A stretch of DNA of 64,000 nucleotides from Alistipes sp. Lineage in GTDB: Bacteria; Bacteroidota; Bacteroidia; Bacteroidales; Rikenellaceae. This document shows positions 1 to 9,997 of this stretch, in pieces. The notes below the pieces were generated by a model. The model was not told where the DNA came from and did no database searches. It saw only the letters and a list, made by a program, of their open reading frames with translations. Every line of letters starts with the position of its first letter. Within the stretch, counting starts at the first letter, position 1. The stretch is from the NCBI GenBank assembly GCA_017399485.1, contig JAFQCA010000029.1, positions 124,001-188,000 of the forward strand. Reading direction: 5' to 3'. The position numbers and the translations under genes were made by a program.

Positions 1-2239
1 CACCCTCTTTGACACTCTCGATATCGGTCACGTCTATCATACAACTATCCATACATATACGACCTACCGTATGCGCCTTACCGCCTCCGACCAACATCGA
101 CCAGCGGCCACTACCCAGATGACGGTCCAAACCATCGGCATAACCAATCGGTATAGTCGCTATCTTACTGTCACGCTCCAACACACCTACCTGCCCATAA
201 CCTATTGCCTCACCGGCCTTACGCTCGCGCAGTTGCACGATGCGGGTTTTAAGTGTAGATACAGGCTGCAACTCATCGTTGTGCTTATAACCATATCCAT
301 AAAGTCCCAAGCCCAAACGACACATATCAAACTGCGCCTCGGGGAATCGTTCAATAGCAGCAGAATTGGCTGTATGGCGCAATACTTTATACGGCAGAGC
401 CTCCACCAAACGACGACTCATTCTATCGAATACACTTATCTGCTCACGAGTAAAATCGTCTTTCGATTCATCATCCGCACAAGATAAATGCGCAAACACC
501 GATGCCACCTTAACAACCTTATCCGCCATTAATTGTTCAATCAATGCATCCAACTCCGGCTCTACAAATCCCAAGCGGTGCATTCCCGTATCCAACTTAA
601 TGTGTATCGGGTAATTATGCGCTCCATATCGCTCTACGCAGGCTCTAAAATCGCGCAACGAGTGGAAACTATATATTTCGGGCTGCAAATCATTAGCCAC
701 CATCTTATCGAAACTGCCTGCATCGGCGTTCAACACGACTATCGGCATTGTAATACCTTTTCGACGCAGAACAATACCCTCATCGGCGAATGCAACGGCC
801 AGATAATCCATCCCCAAACGCTGCATCAACTGCGCTACCTCAACATCTCCCGCGCCATAACTCAATGCCTTGACCATAGCCACCAGACGATGATTCATCG
901 GCAAGAATTTTCTAAAGTATCCGACATTATGCGTCATTGCATCGAGATTGACCTCCAGAACCGTAGTATGGCTTCGGCGCTCCAACTGATGACACACGCG
1001 TTCGAAACGGGAACGGCGGTTACCCTTCAACAATATCGTACGACCTGCAATATCATCATACGACAATCCCTGCTCCAACTCCTCAGTTGAGGCATAGAAT
1101 CGCGTTCTGCACTTAAACATCGAAGCGTATTGCTTTATACGCTCGCCGACGCCTATCAACATATCAACGTTGGCTCTATCAACCAATGCGGCAACACGTT
1201 CATACAACTCCTTATCCTGCATTCCGCTCTGCTCGATATCCGACACTATGGCTGTCGTCTGTGCTCCCAGTGCCACACTCTGCAATGTATCGAGCGCCAA
1301 CGCCAAAGAGTTGATATCGGAATTATAGGTGTCGTTGATGATTGTCGAAGAGTTTATACCCTCCTTAACTTCCAGACGCATAGCAACATCCTCCATACGA
1401 ATATTTACTTCGCCATAGCCCAACTCTCGACATAGAGCCTTTACCAACTGCCCGTCGATACGGATTGCTTCACCACACATCTTTAGACCATCCAGATTCT
1501 CTACGGCTGCGTCCACCACGCGACAATCAATCGGCAAGCCATCGCACGTAGCATCTGTTATCCTGTCATACGCACTATGATATATAAATGTACTCGCACC
1601 TCGCGCAAGTATCAGTTTCTCGTTTATCTTCTGCTCCAAAGAGTCAAAATTACTCTGATGAGCATCTCCGATTGAGGTCATCACGACCACATCGGGGCAT
1701 ATCATTCTCTCCAAACGCTCCATTTCACCTCGTTGAGAGATACCAGCCTCAATAAATGCCACCTGCTCATCGCCTTGAATCATCAACAGCGACAACGCCA
1801 CACCCAACTGTGAATTATAACTCATCGGTGAGGCAAAAAACTTCACATTCTCAGGCAGTGAGCGAGCAACCCACTCCTTGACTACCGTCTTGCCATTTGA
1901 GCCCGTAATACCTACAACACACCCCTTAAACGATTTTCGATGCGCTGCAGCAAAAATCTGCAATGCCATCAAAGAGTTTTCCACCACAACACATCCCGAA
2001 CTATCCGAGATATGCACTGCGGCATCATCACGCTCAACCATAAAGGCTCGTATTCCACGACGACACATATCTTTTATGTAGTCGTGAGAGTCGTGATTCT
2101 CACCTCGCATCGCCACAAACATAGCATCGTCGGCAAAAGCACAACTGCGCGAATCGGTCACTACGCCACACACTGCGACATCCTGACCAACAACTCTACC
2201 CCCGCAAATACGGGCTATATCCGACAAACAATACCTCAT
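1..2239 (-). CDS. murF: Bifunctional UDP-MurNAc-tripeptide:D-Ala-D-Ala ligase / alanine racemase (MurF-Alr fusion), 3' end cut by window
   Basis: Makes D-alanine and attaches D-Ala-D-Ala to the UDP-MurNAc-tripeptide, two linked steps of cytoplasmic peptidoglycan precursor synthesis. The MurF half is residues 1 to about 370, with the substrate-binding GVVTDSR motif near residue 22 and the ATP P-loop GITGSNGKT at residues 110-118 (Lys117). The second half is a fold-type III PLP alanine racemase. It starts around residue 435 and carries the motif AMVKALSYGAGD with the PLP lysine at residue 457, then a substrate-site run KLDTGMHRLGF and RICMDSCMIDVTD close to the cut end. About 746 codons are present; the usual fusion is roughly 820, so the last 70-80 residues lie outside. 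ATG at 2239 sits 11 nt after the mutS2 stop, so it is the last visible gene of the minus-strand operon. This fusion is characteristic of Bacteroidetes. Confidence 0.95.
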   Translation of the reverse strand, partial: MRYCLSDIARICGGRVVGQDVAVCGVVTDSRSCAFADDAMFVAMRGENHDSHDYIKDMCRRGIRAFMVERDDAAVHISDSSGCVVVENSLMALQIFAAAHRKSFKGCVVGITGSNGKTVVKEWVARSLPENVKFFASPMSYNSQLGVALSLLMIQGDEQVAFIEAGISQRGEMERLERMICPDVVVMTSIGDAHQSNFDSLEQKINEKLILARGASTFIYHSAYDRITDATCDGLPIDCRVVDAAVENLDGLKMCGEAIRIDGQLVKALCRELGYGEVNIRMEDVAMRLEVKEGINSSTIINDTYNSDINSLALALDTLQSVALGAQTTAIVSDIEQSGMQDKELYERVAALVDRANVDMLIGVGERIKQYASMFKCRTRFYASTEELEQGLSYDDIAGRTILLKGNRRSRFERVCHQLERRSHTTVLEVNLDAMTHNVGYFRKFLPMNHRLVAMVKALSYGAGDVEVAQLMQRLGMDYLAVAFADEGIVLRRKGITMPIVVLNADAGSFDKMVANDLQPEIYSFHSLRDFRACVERYGAHNYPIHIKLDTGMHRLGFVEPELDALIEQLMADKVVKVASVFAHLSCADDESKDDFTREQISVFDRMSRRLVEALPYKVLRHTANSAAIERFPEAQFDMCRLGLGLYGYGYKHNDELQPVSTLKTRIVQLRERKAGEAIGYGQVGVLERDSKIATIPIGYADGLDRHLGSGRWSMLVGGGKAHTVGRICMDSCMIDVTDIESVKEG

Positions 2240-2250
2240 TGCTATATCTG

Positions 2251-4749
2251 TTAATCGTTCTTAAACCTCACAACCGTAATACCTGCACCTCCTCTATCGG
2301 CGTGTTCATCCGCAGCCGAAGCCACCTCCGATATACTGCGCAAATAGCGACGAATCTCCTCCTTGAGTGCTCCCGTACCCTTACCGTGCAGGATTGTAAC
2401 ACCTCCCACACCCACCATCAGAGCATCATCAATCAAGTCTTGCACAACCTCCAAAGCCTCTGCCGCACGCATACCTCGAACATCGACGCTATCCTTGAAA
2501 TTCAATTTGCGTGACGATATATCAACCGACAATACGGTACGAGGTGTAACAGGCTTAACCGATTTTTTATATTCGGCATTAGACACCACCTTAAGTTTAT
2601 CCTTATCGACCATAGTCAATATCTGCCCGAATGCCACTTGAGCCTTCTTACCTTTGATGCTCTGTACTACACCTAACACCTCTTGACCCTCGATTTTCAC
2701 CTTCGCACCAACCTCTACGGGTTTCAACGCAGCCACAACGGCACTCTTTTGCGGAACCACCTCTTGCCCTTGGCGCTTTTTATTCTCATCGCGGCGAGCC
2801 TTGCGACGTTGCAGACGCTCCATCTCGCGCTCAACCTTATCGGCAGCAAATGACGATGTCTCGGTCTGTTCTACCTCGCTCTTAAACTCATCCAACTCAC
2901 GACGTGCCAAACGTGTAAGTTCCTTCTCGGCCTGCGCCTCCTTGATGGTACGTATCGTATTTTCGATTTGGCGATTGGCATCGGCTATAAGTTGCTGAGC
3001 ATCAGCCTTCGCCTTCTGCAAAATCTCCTTACGCTCCTCCTTGATACGCGAAAGTTGCTCGGCATAATTAGACTCCAATGCCTCCACCTTGCGGTCTGTC
3101 TGACGTATCCTATCACGTTTCTGCGACCAATAGTGTTTATCGCGGGCTATCTCACGCAACTGACGCTCCAGATTTATATGGTCACTACCCGCCTTATCAC
3201 TCGCTCGACGAATAATATCTTCGGGCAGGCCTATCTTACGCGCTATCTCCACCGCAAATGAACTACCGGGCTTACCCTGCTCCAACTTAAACAGAGGTCT
3301 GATATTCTGCACATCGAACATCATAGCACCATTGGCTACGCCCTCAGTTCCCGTAGCGTAATATTTTATATTGGAGTAGTGGGTGGTGATTACGCCATAA
3401 CAACCCTTCTCCAGCAGACGCTCCAAAATTGACTCGGCTATTGCGCCACCAATCACGGGCTCTGTACCAGAACCGAACTCGTCAATCAACACCAAAGTAC
3501 GTGGTGAGGCAGCCTGCAATGTATTCTTCATATTGAGCAGGTGTGACGAATATGTCGAAAGGTCATTATCCATCGACTGCTCGTCACCTATATCCAGACA
3601 AATATGCTCAAATATGGGCAACTCGCTCGTCTCGGCAGCCGTTACGGGAAAACCGCATTGAAACATATATTGCACCATACCCGTAGTCTTCAAGCAGACC
3701 GATTTACCGCCGGCGTTAGGGCCTGAAATTACCAATATATGCTTTTGCTTGTCGAGTTGCATATCCAATTTCACCAACTCCTTCTTTTCGCGCTTCAACG
3801 TCTGCGCCAACAGAGGATGGAAAGCCTTGCGCAAGAGCAATCTATCATCAAGCGATACGATAGGTTTACCAGCGCCATTCTCGATTGCCCAACGAGCCTT
3901 CGCTCGCAATACATCCATATCGGCCAAATACTCACCCGCAGCCGCTATAGGCTCGGCATCGGGGGCCAACTCCTCGGTAAAGACTGTCAGCAGGCGCACC
4001 ACTTCTCGACGCTCGGCATACTCCAACTCCTTGAGTTCGTTATTTAATTCTACAACCTCAACAGGCTCGATATAGAATGTACGTCCCGTCGCCGACTCAT
4101 CCTGAATAAAACCATTCAGTTTTCGTTTATTGGCCGCCGACACGGGTATCACAGCCCTGCCATCACGAATAGATATCATCGCCTCGGCATCTACGATTCC
4201 CGCTTTTTTAGCATTTGACAGCACCTGTTGCAATCGCTTCGCCACCTGACCCTCGTGTTGGCGTATGGCACGGCGTATTGCCAATAGTTCGGGCGTTGCT
4301 GTATCTTTCACTCCGCCCTCATCATCGACTATCTGATTTATCCGCCTAATTATATCTGGGAACACGCAAACACTCTCGCTACGCTTATGCAGACGCGGAT
4401 ACTGCGACTGCTGACGGCTCAGAACAAAGCCAACCATATTGCCCACAGCCGTCAAAGCCCTACGCAATACGACAACCTCCTCGACGGTTAGAAATGCCCC
4501 CTCAACGCCCAACTTCGCCAACACAGCATCCATATCAGGATACTCATCGCGAGGCGTTGCCGGGTCAATCATCAACATCTGGCGCATCTCATCTGCCGAT
4601 TCCTGCCTACGCTCAATCTCCTTACGCGAAACAGAAAACTCCTCGCCGAGCACTCTTTCGCGAGCCACACTCATACAACAGAGTGAGGCCACCTGCTCAC
4701 GCACACGGTCAAATCCGATTTTCTGTTCAAAATTTGCGGGATATATCAT
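2251..4749 (-). CDS. mutS2: Endonuclease MutS2
   Basis: MutS2-type ATPase/nuclease of the MutS superfamily, linked in other bacteria to suppression of recombination and to rescue of collided ribosomes. The 832-residue length is typical. The ATPase core has a Walker A GPNAGGKS at residues 343-350 and Walker B VLIDEFGSGTEP shortly after, a long charged coiled-coil stretch around residues 520-650, a KOW-like segment and a C-terminal Smr nuclease domain with the motifs DVRGMRAAEA and HGKGTGALK. The mismatch-recognition domain of MutS is absent, as expected for MutS2. It lies 20 nt after the MCE gene and 11 nt before murF-alr on the same strand, so co-transcription is likely. Identity is secure; which cellular role dominates here is not visible. 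Confidence 0.96.
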   Translation of the reverse strand: MIYPANFEQKIGFDRVREQVASLCCMSVARERVLGEEFSVSRKEIERRQESADEMRQMLMIDPATPRDEYPDMDAVLAKLGVEGAFLTVEEVVVLRRALTAVGNMVGFVLSRQQSQYPRLHKRSESVCVFPDIIRRINQIVDDEGGVKDTATPELLAIRRAIRQHEGQVAKRLQQVLSNAKKAGIVDAEAMISIRDGRAVIPVSAANKRKLNGFIQDESATGRTFYIEPVEVVELNNELKELEYAERREVVRLLTVFTEELAPDAEPIAAAGEYLADMDVLRAKARWAIENGAGKPIVSLDDRLLLRKAFHPLLAQTLKREKKELVKLDMQLDKQKHILVISGPNAGGKSVCLKTTGMVQYMFQCGFPVTAAETSELPIFEHICLDIGDEQSMDNDLSTYSSHLLNMKNTLQAASPRTLVLIDEFGSGTEPVIGGAIAESILERLLEKGCYGVITTHYSNIKYYATGTEGVANGAMMFDVQNIRPLFKLEQGKPGSSFAVEIARKIGLPEDIIRRASDKAGSDHINLERQLREIARDKHYWSQKRDRIRQTDRKVEALESNYAEQLSRIKEERKEILQKAKADAQQLIADANRQIENTIRTIKEAQAEKELTRLARRELDEFKSEVEQTETSSFAADKVEREMERLQRRKARRDENKKRQGQEVVPQKSAVVAALKPVEVGAKVKIEGQEVLGVVQSIKGKKAQVAFGQILTMVDKDKLKVVSNAEYKKSVKPVTPRTVLSVDISSRKLNFKDSVDVRGMRAAEALEVVQDLIDDALMVGVGGVTILHGKGTGALKEEIRRYLRSISEVASAADEHADRGGAGITVVRFKND

Positions 4750-4769
4750 TCTCGTCGCTCCTCAAACAA

Positions 4770-5804
4770 TTACTGCGCCTTTTTCACCTCTTTGAGTTTC
4801 GCCTCGTGGACTTTCTCAGCCATCTCATCGGCGCGTTTTATAGCCTTCTTCTCGGCCTTAGCCTTGGCTTTTTCGACTTTCTTCGTCGGATTACCACCAA
4901 ATACAGAGATATTTATATAACGATGGGGATTAGCCTGCAAATCAGCCAACAATGTCGATAAGTTGTTGCTCGCCTGCGCCAGATTATCATATAACTCGGC
5001 ATCATCCAGCAACTTACCAACATTGCCATCGCCATTATTTACCGATTCAAGTACCTTATTCAACTGAGCAACCGTAGCCTCTATCTCGCTTATAATATCA
5101 GCCTCTGCCAATTTTGTCGAGAAGGTATTCATATTATCAATTATACTATCAACCTGCTCGGCATTATCACCCAGACTCTTTGAGAATCGGCTCAACGATG
5201 CCATTGCCTCTTCCAGATGTGTCTTCTCTTTGGAAAGCATATCATTAACGCTACCCGTTACACCATCAACATTCTTAACGATATTTGTGATGTTTTCAGT
5301 ATTGGTTGCCATAAGATTATTCACGCTTTCCAATGTACGAGTCATTTTATCCATTATAAGCGTTACCTTGGCAATTATACCCTCCATCTCCGACGATGCC
5401 ATTGCCAGCAAATCCACGCTTACTTCTGCCTCAATAGTACCTTCATCGGGTATCATCTCTGTGGCTGCACCATATACTATCTCCACCGCCTTACCTCCCA
5501 TCAGGCCATCGCTAAAAATCTTGGCTTTTGAATCAACGGGAATAGCATAACGTTTCTCCACCGACAAAGTCAATTCAACTCCCTTATTAGGGTCCTCATC
5601 CAATACAACATCCAACACCGAGCCCACCTTCACACCGTGAATCATAACAGAAGAGGCAGGCTGTAAACCTCCCACATTGTCATAATAGGCATAATAAATA
5701 TTGTAATTACTAAAGACATCCGTACCTTTAAGATATCGAATCACGCCCCAACCTATCAACAATACGGCTACGGCAAACAAACCGACTTTAATTTCTCGTT
5801 TCAT
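4770..5804 (-). CDS. MCE (MlaD-type) lipid-transport protein
   Basis: Single-MCE-domain protein of the MlaD family, periplasmic substrate-binding component of phospholipid transport systems between inner and outer membrane. One N-terminal membrane anchor (residues 7-23, after MKREIK) is followed by the MCE domain at about residues 38-120 (YYDNVGGLQPASSVMIHGVKVG is the family signature region), then a long helical region to about residue 290 and a Lys/Ala-rich C-terminus. At 344 residues it is longer than proteobacterial MlaD (about 180), as usual in Bacteroidetes. No permease (MlaE) or ATPase (MlaF) gene is adjacent, so the rest of the transporter must be encoded elsewhere. It sits 25 nt after the amidase and 20 nt before mutS2, within one minus-strand operon. 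Confidence 0.9.
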   Translation of the reverse strand: MKREIKVGLFAVAVLLIGWGVIRYLKGTDVFSNYNIYYAYYDNVGGLQPASSVMIHGVKVGSVLDVVLDEDPNKGVELTLSVEKRYAIPVDSKAKIFSDGLMGGKAVEIVYGAATEMIPDEGTIEAEVSVDLLAMASSEMEGIIAKVTLIMDKMTRTLESVNNLMATNTENITNIVKNVDGVTGSVNDMLSKEKTHLEEAMASLSRFSKSLGDNAEQVDSIIDNMNTFSTKLAEADIISEIEATVAQLNKVLESVNNGDGNVGKLLDDAELYDNLAQASNNLSTLLADLQANPHRYINISVFGGNPTKKVEKAKAKAEKKAIKRADEMAEKVHEAKLKEVKKAQ

Positions 5805-5829
5805 TTTTTTATAATTTTCTTAACTTTTC

Positions 5830-7002
5830 TTATTTCACTATTTTACCATCACTGTAATGTATAACGAAAGCATCCTTGAAAATCTTACGTACAGCAGCCA
5901 CATTACGCTGTGCCTCAGCCCTCGTAGCAAACTCTCCGTAACAATATTTATACTTTAACACTCCGCTACCCTCATAGCACTTCACTTTGCCACGATATGT
6001 TTTGAATTGAGCATCCGATGTCTTCAACTTTTTATCCGACGCCAACAACTGTATTGCATAACCCGTCTGTGACTCTACTACGACATCCGCAGCCTGTGGC
6101 TCATTCTCATTATCCTTTGCTACCGCAGCCTGTTCTGCGACCTCTGCGTTTGTCTTATCTTCAACCACATCTGCCACCGATTCTTCCTTTCCGACATCTT
6201 CATTTATCAAGACACTTGTCGCACCATCCAGATGAGCGAAATACTCCTTCACCGCATTACATAACATTCGGGCCAATTCATTCTGGCCCTTCGTGGAGTT
6301 CATATACGCCAATTCACTCTTATTGGTCATAAAGCCCAACTCGGTAAGGACACTCGGCATATCGGTAGCATACAACACCTTAAGCAGTTGATGTTTAACC
6401 TTACGCACCGTACGACCACCCTTGCCATAATGCGACTGCATTATTCGAGCCATCATCTCGCTATACTCACCATAAGTAAATTGCAGATTCTGAATATATG
6501 CCCTCACCATAGCAGCCGTATTCTCATCCGACATATCAATCAACTCATCCTTTCGGTTATCGTACAATGCATCTTCGTTATAGCGGGTCTCCTTTTCACT
6601 CTCTCCCATTATCAGCGTCTCTGCGCCCCTAACCGATGTATTTTTAGCCGCATTGGCGTGAATTGAAATAAACAAATCTCCCTCTGCCTTATTGGCTATA
6701 TTGGCACGAGCCGACAAATCCTCATTCAAACTACTACCAAGCGCTGTATCTGTCTTTCGCGTATATACCACTTTTGCATTAGGCAACTCCTTCTCAATCA
6801 GAGCACCCAACTTCAATGCAACGGCCAGATTTATATCCTTCTCCTTTACTCCACCATACACCGCACCGGGATATGCTTTACCGCCGTGCCCTGCATCTAT
6901 GACTATCACACGCTGACGCGCTGCACCCTCTTGTGCCGCGACTTGTACGCTTGCACATAGACCAATAAATGACAATACTATACAATAGAGTATATGTTTC
7001 AT
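5830..7002 (-). CDS. Exported N-acetylmuramoyl-L-alanine amidase (Amidase_3) with SPOR-like C-terminus
   Basis: Zinc amidase that cleaves the bond between MurNAc and the L-Ala of the stem peptide, used in septal peptidoglycan splitting and turnover. A signal peptide occupies residues 1-23 (ends VQVAAQ). The catalytic domain runs about 30-245 with the zinc ligands in DAGHGG, the Glu of GGVKEKD, the His of SIHANA, and the catalytic Glu in VLTELGFMTN. A Glu/Ala-rich linker follows, then a C-terminal segment of about 80 residues (GYAIQLLASDKKLK onward) that looks like a SPOR domain, which binds denuded glycan strands. First gene of the minus-strand operon amidase-MCE-mutS2-murF/alr. A possible -7 element TAACTTTG (minus, 7128-7121) lies about 120 nt upstream. 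Confidence 0.93.
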   Translation of the reverse strand: MKHILYCIVLSFIGLCASVQVAAQEGAARQRVIVIDAGHGGKAYPGAVYGGVKEKDINLAVALKLGALIEKELPNAKVVYTRKTDTALGSSLNEDLSARANIANKAEGDLFISIHANAAKNTSVRGAETLIMGESEKETRYNEDALYDNRKDELIDMSDENTAAMVRAYIQNLQFTYGEYSEMMARIMQSHYGKGGRTVRKVKHQLLKVLYATDMPSVLTELGFMTNKSELAYMNSTKGQNELARMLCNAVKEYFAHLDGATSVLINEDVGKEESVADVVEDKTNAEVAEQAAVAKDNENEPQAADVVVESQTGYAIQLLASDKKLKTSDAQFKTYRGKVKCYEGSGVLKYKYCYGEFATRAEAQRNVAAVRKIFKDAFVIHYSDGKIVK

Positions 7003-7146
7003 ATAAAAAACTCCCGAAATATTATCCGTAATCGATAAAAAAACGCTATATTTGTCGGTTAAAACATCGCTCCGCTTGATGAACAGCCATCACGCCTGAG
7101 TGGTTTTGCCGACTCGTCGGCAAAGTTACAAAAAATTATTGACATT

Positions 7147-9954
7147 TTGGGTAATTTTAAGGTTAAATATGCTCTTTCGGTAGCCATTATGCTGCTATTA
7201 TCGCAAATCATCTTAGGATTTGCGACGATGCAACGTGCGATGGCAGCAAAACCCGTCATCGAAGAGTCTCAAATAATAAGCGAATTTTCCACTGTTTCAC
7301 AACAGGACAGCATAAGGAATGCTAATGCCCGTCGCGTTGCACAACGTTCACGACGTACGCAGGAAGAGCAGCGTAATGCCGCCTCTTCAATTTCGACAAA
7401 CACCACACCTGCCTCCGTCGACACAGTCAATGTTACGGCGTTAGCAGATACCACACAACGCAAGAGCAAAGGTGGTATGGGACTCGGTGCCCCTATCGTA
7501 GGACGAGCACAAGACTCGCTATACTACGACTTACGTAGCAAGAAGGTCTATCTTTACGAGAAGGGAGAGGTAACCTATGGCGATATGAGTCTGGCGGCAG
7601 ACAAGATGACCATAGACCTCGACCTTAAAAACATCTATGCAATAGGTAAAACCGACACCATTGACGGAGAGCCGACCACCACACGCCCGCTCTTTTCGCA
7701 AGGTACGACATCACTCAATATGGATACCATCACCTACAACATTGAGTCACAACGTGCCAAAATCAAGAATATCGCCACTCAACAAGGTGACGGTTGGATG
7801 GTGGGACAGGATGTAAAGCGACTGTCAGACAACACCATCAACATTGCCGACGGTATGTACACCACCTGCGACCAGACCGACCACCCTCACTTCTTCTATT
7901 CGATGTCCAAAGTGAAGGTTATCCCCGGCAAGAAGGCCATTATGGGTCCCGGACACTTGGTTATCGAGGATGTACACATCCCATTTCTCGGACTCCCTGA
8001 GGGCTTCTTCCCATTGAGTTCAGGTCCTAAATCCGGTATTTTGATGCCATCATACGGTGAGGAGGCTCGACGAGGATTCTATATCCGCGGCTTGGGCTAC
8101 TACTTCACTTTCAGCGACCATATGGATTTAACCCTAACAGGAGGTATCTACACGCTGGGTTCTTGGGAGGTTAATGCCATATCGCGATATATGAAACGTT
8201 ACAAATATACGGGTAACTTCAATTTCGATTTTTCAAGCATCCGTTCTGGAGATAAGGGTGACCCCGATTTTGTCAAGCAGAACACATACCGTTTGATGTG
8301 GACCCACTCGCAAGATGCCAAAGCCAACCCCGGCTCTACATTCTCGGCTTCGGTAAATCTGTCATCAAGTGGTTATAGCCGCTATTCGGCTACCAACCTT
8401 AACGATATGCTTTCGACACAAACCAACTCATCTATATCATATTCAAAGAATTGGGCAGGAACACCGTTATCTATGTCGATGAACCTGGCTATTTCTCAAA
8501 ACTCACAGACGAAGGCTATCGCAGGAACACTCCCCAACATTTCGTTCAATGTTGCAAAGTTCTATCCCTTGCGTCGCTCGGAAAAAGTGGGTAAGGACCG
8601 TTGGTATGAGAAGATTTCAATGAGTTACGCCGCCAAGATGACCAACTCGGTAAGCGCCCAAGAGGATAATATATTTTCTCGCCAGACGTTAGATAATATG
8701 CGTCACGGCGTGCAGCACAATATACCCGTACAAGCGACTTTCAACTTGTTCAACTATATCAACATTACACCGTCGGCTAATTATGCCGAGCGTTGGTATT
8801 TCAAGAAAGTCGAGCGACAGTGGAATCCCGAAACAGGCAAAGTTGAGAATCTTGACCCGGAATACGGTTTCTATCGTCTTTACAACTACAACACAGCCGT
8901 ATCATTATCGACTATTGTATACGGAACGTGGCAGGTTAAGGAGAAGTACAAGGACTTTAAGTTGCAGGGCCTGCGCCATCAAGTGACTCCACAGGTTAGT
9001 TTCTCTTATGCGCCCGACTTCAGCAACCAGAAATATGGCTATTATCAAACCGTTCAGGCCGACTCGACGGGTCGCACGACGGTCTATTCGCCATTCTCGG
9101 ACAATGCATTTGGCGTACCCACATCGGGCCGCAATATGGCTATGTCATTCTCTTTGCGACAGAGCCTTGAAGCCAAAGTCAAGAGCAAACGCGACACTAC
9201 AGGTCTAAAGAAGATAAAACTAATCGACGAACTCTCATTAAGCGGTTCTTATAACTTCTTGGCCGACTCAATGAAGTTGTCAAACATATCAATTGGTCTG
9301 CGAACAAATATCGTTGGCAACTTTGGTATCAACTTGCGAGCAACGCTTGACCCTTACGAAGTGACACCTGAGGGTAAACGATATGACAAACTCACGTGGA
9401 GTCGAGGCAATCTTGGACGTATACTCAACACGGGCTGGAGTTTCGGCTACACCTTCAAGTCTAAAAATACGGCACAACCTGCCGAAGTAGGTAATAACGA
9501 CAATATTCCACCCGAATATGCCAACCCATTCTACGACCCCTACGGGCGAATGGACCCCACTCTGCGACGACAATATATGTCTCAGAGTTACTACGACTTC
9601 TCGATACCGTGGAGCCTAAACGTGAACTACAACGTAAACTATACACTCAACTATGTCAACAATGGCACAACGGGTTATAGGCGTAATGTCACGCAGACAA
9701 TAGGCTTTAGCGGCAACGTCACTTTCTCGAAGAAGATGTCGGCTACATTCTCTGGTGGATACGATATTTCGATGAATAAACTCACCACATCGTCCATCAG
9801 CATCACGCGCGACTTGCATTGTTGGCAGATGTCATTCTCGTGGATTCCATTCGGTCATTACAAGAGTTGGAATTTCCACATCGGAGTTAAGGCCGCCTCG
9901 CTCCAAGATTTGAAGTACGAGAAGAGTCAATCTATGTACGACAACTATTATTAG
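7147..9954 (+). CDS. lptD: LptD-like LPS-assembly outer-membrane protein
   Basis: Outer-membrane beta-barrel protein expected to insert lipopolysaccharide or lipooligosaccharide into the outer leaflet. An export signal lies at residues 5-35, a Gln/Arg/Ser/Thr-rich linker to about 100, an OstA-like periplasmic domain about 105-300 (repeats such as YYDLRSKKVYLYEKGEVTYG, then HIPFLGLPEGFFPL), and a long C-terminal barrel rich in alternating aromatic strands ending in YDNYY. Start choice: there is no ATG before codon 15. A TTG at 7147 gives the positively charged n-region (NFKVK) a signal peptide needs, whereas ATG at 7189 would begin inside the hydrophobic core. The frame is open upstream to a stop at 7060. 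A -7 like TATATTTG is at 7047-7054 without a clear -33. Divergent from the amidase operon. Confidence 0.9.
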   Translation: MGNFKVKYALSVAIMLLLSQIILGFATMQRAMAAKPVIEESQIISEFSTVSQQDSIRNANARRVAQRSRRTQEEQRNAASSISTNTTPASVDTVNVTALADTTQRKSKGGMGLGAPIVGRAQDSLYYDLRSKKVYLYEKGEVTYGDMSLAADKMTIDLDLKNIYAIGKTDTIDGEPTTTRPLFSQGTTSLNMDTITYNIESQRAKIKNIATQQGDGWMVGQDVKRLSDNTINIADGMYTTCDQTDHPHFFYSMSKVKVIPGKKAIMGPGHLVIEDVHIPFLGLPEGFFPLSSGPKSGILMPSYGEEARRGFYIRGLGYYFTFSDHMDLTLTGGIYTLGSWEVNAISRYMKRYKYTGNFNFDFSSIRSGDKGDPDFVKQNTYRLMWTHSQDAKANPGSTFSASVNLSSSGYSRYSATNLNDMLSTQTNSSISYSKNWAGTPLSMSMNLAISQNSQTKAIAGTLPNISFNVAKFYPLRRSEKVGKDRWYEKISMSYAAKMTNSVSAQEDNIFSRQTLDNMRHGVQHNIPVQATFNLFNYINITPSANYAERWYFKKVERQWNPETGKVENLDPEYGFYRLYNYNTAVSLSTIVYGTWQVKEKYKDFKLQGLRHQVTPQVSFSYAPDFSNQKYGYYQTVQADSTGRTTVYSPFSDNAFGVPTSGRNMAMSFSLRQSLEAKVKSKRDTTGLKKIKLIDELSLSGSYNFLADSMKLSNISIGLRTNIVGNFGINLRATLDPYEVTPEGKRYDKLTWSRGNLGRILNTGWSFGYTFKSKNTAQPAEVGNNDNIPPEYANPFYDPYGRMDPTLRRQYMSQSYYDFSIPWSLNVNYNVNYTLNYVNNGTTGYRRNVTQTIGFSGNVTFSKKMSATFSGGYDISMNKLTTSSISITRDLHCWQMSFSWIPFGHYKSWNFHIGVKAASLQDLKYEKSQSMYDNYY

Positions 9955-9997
9955 CGACAAACTAACACCGTTTTACACCCGACACAACTATCCTGCA

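Noticed and set aside
533..1090. 185-codon plus-strand open frame
   Set aside because: Antisense to the MurF-Alr gene, whose motifs are clear on the minus strand.
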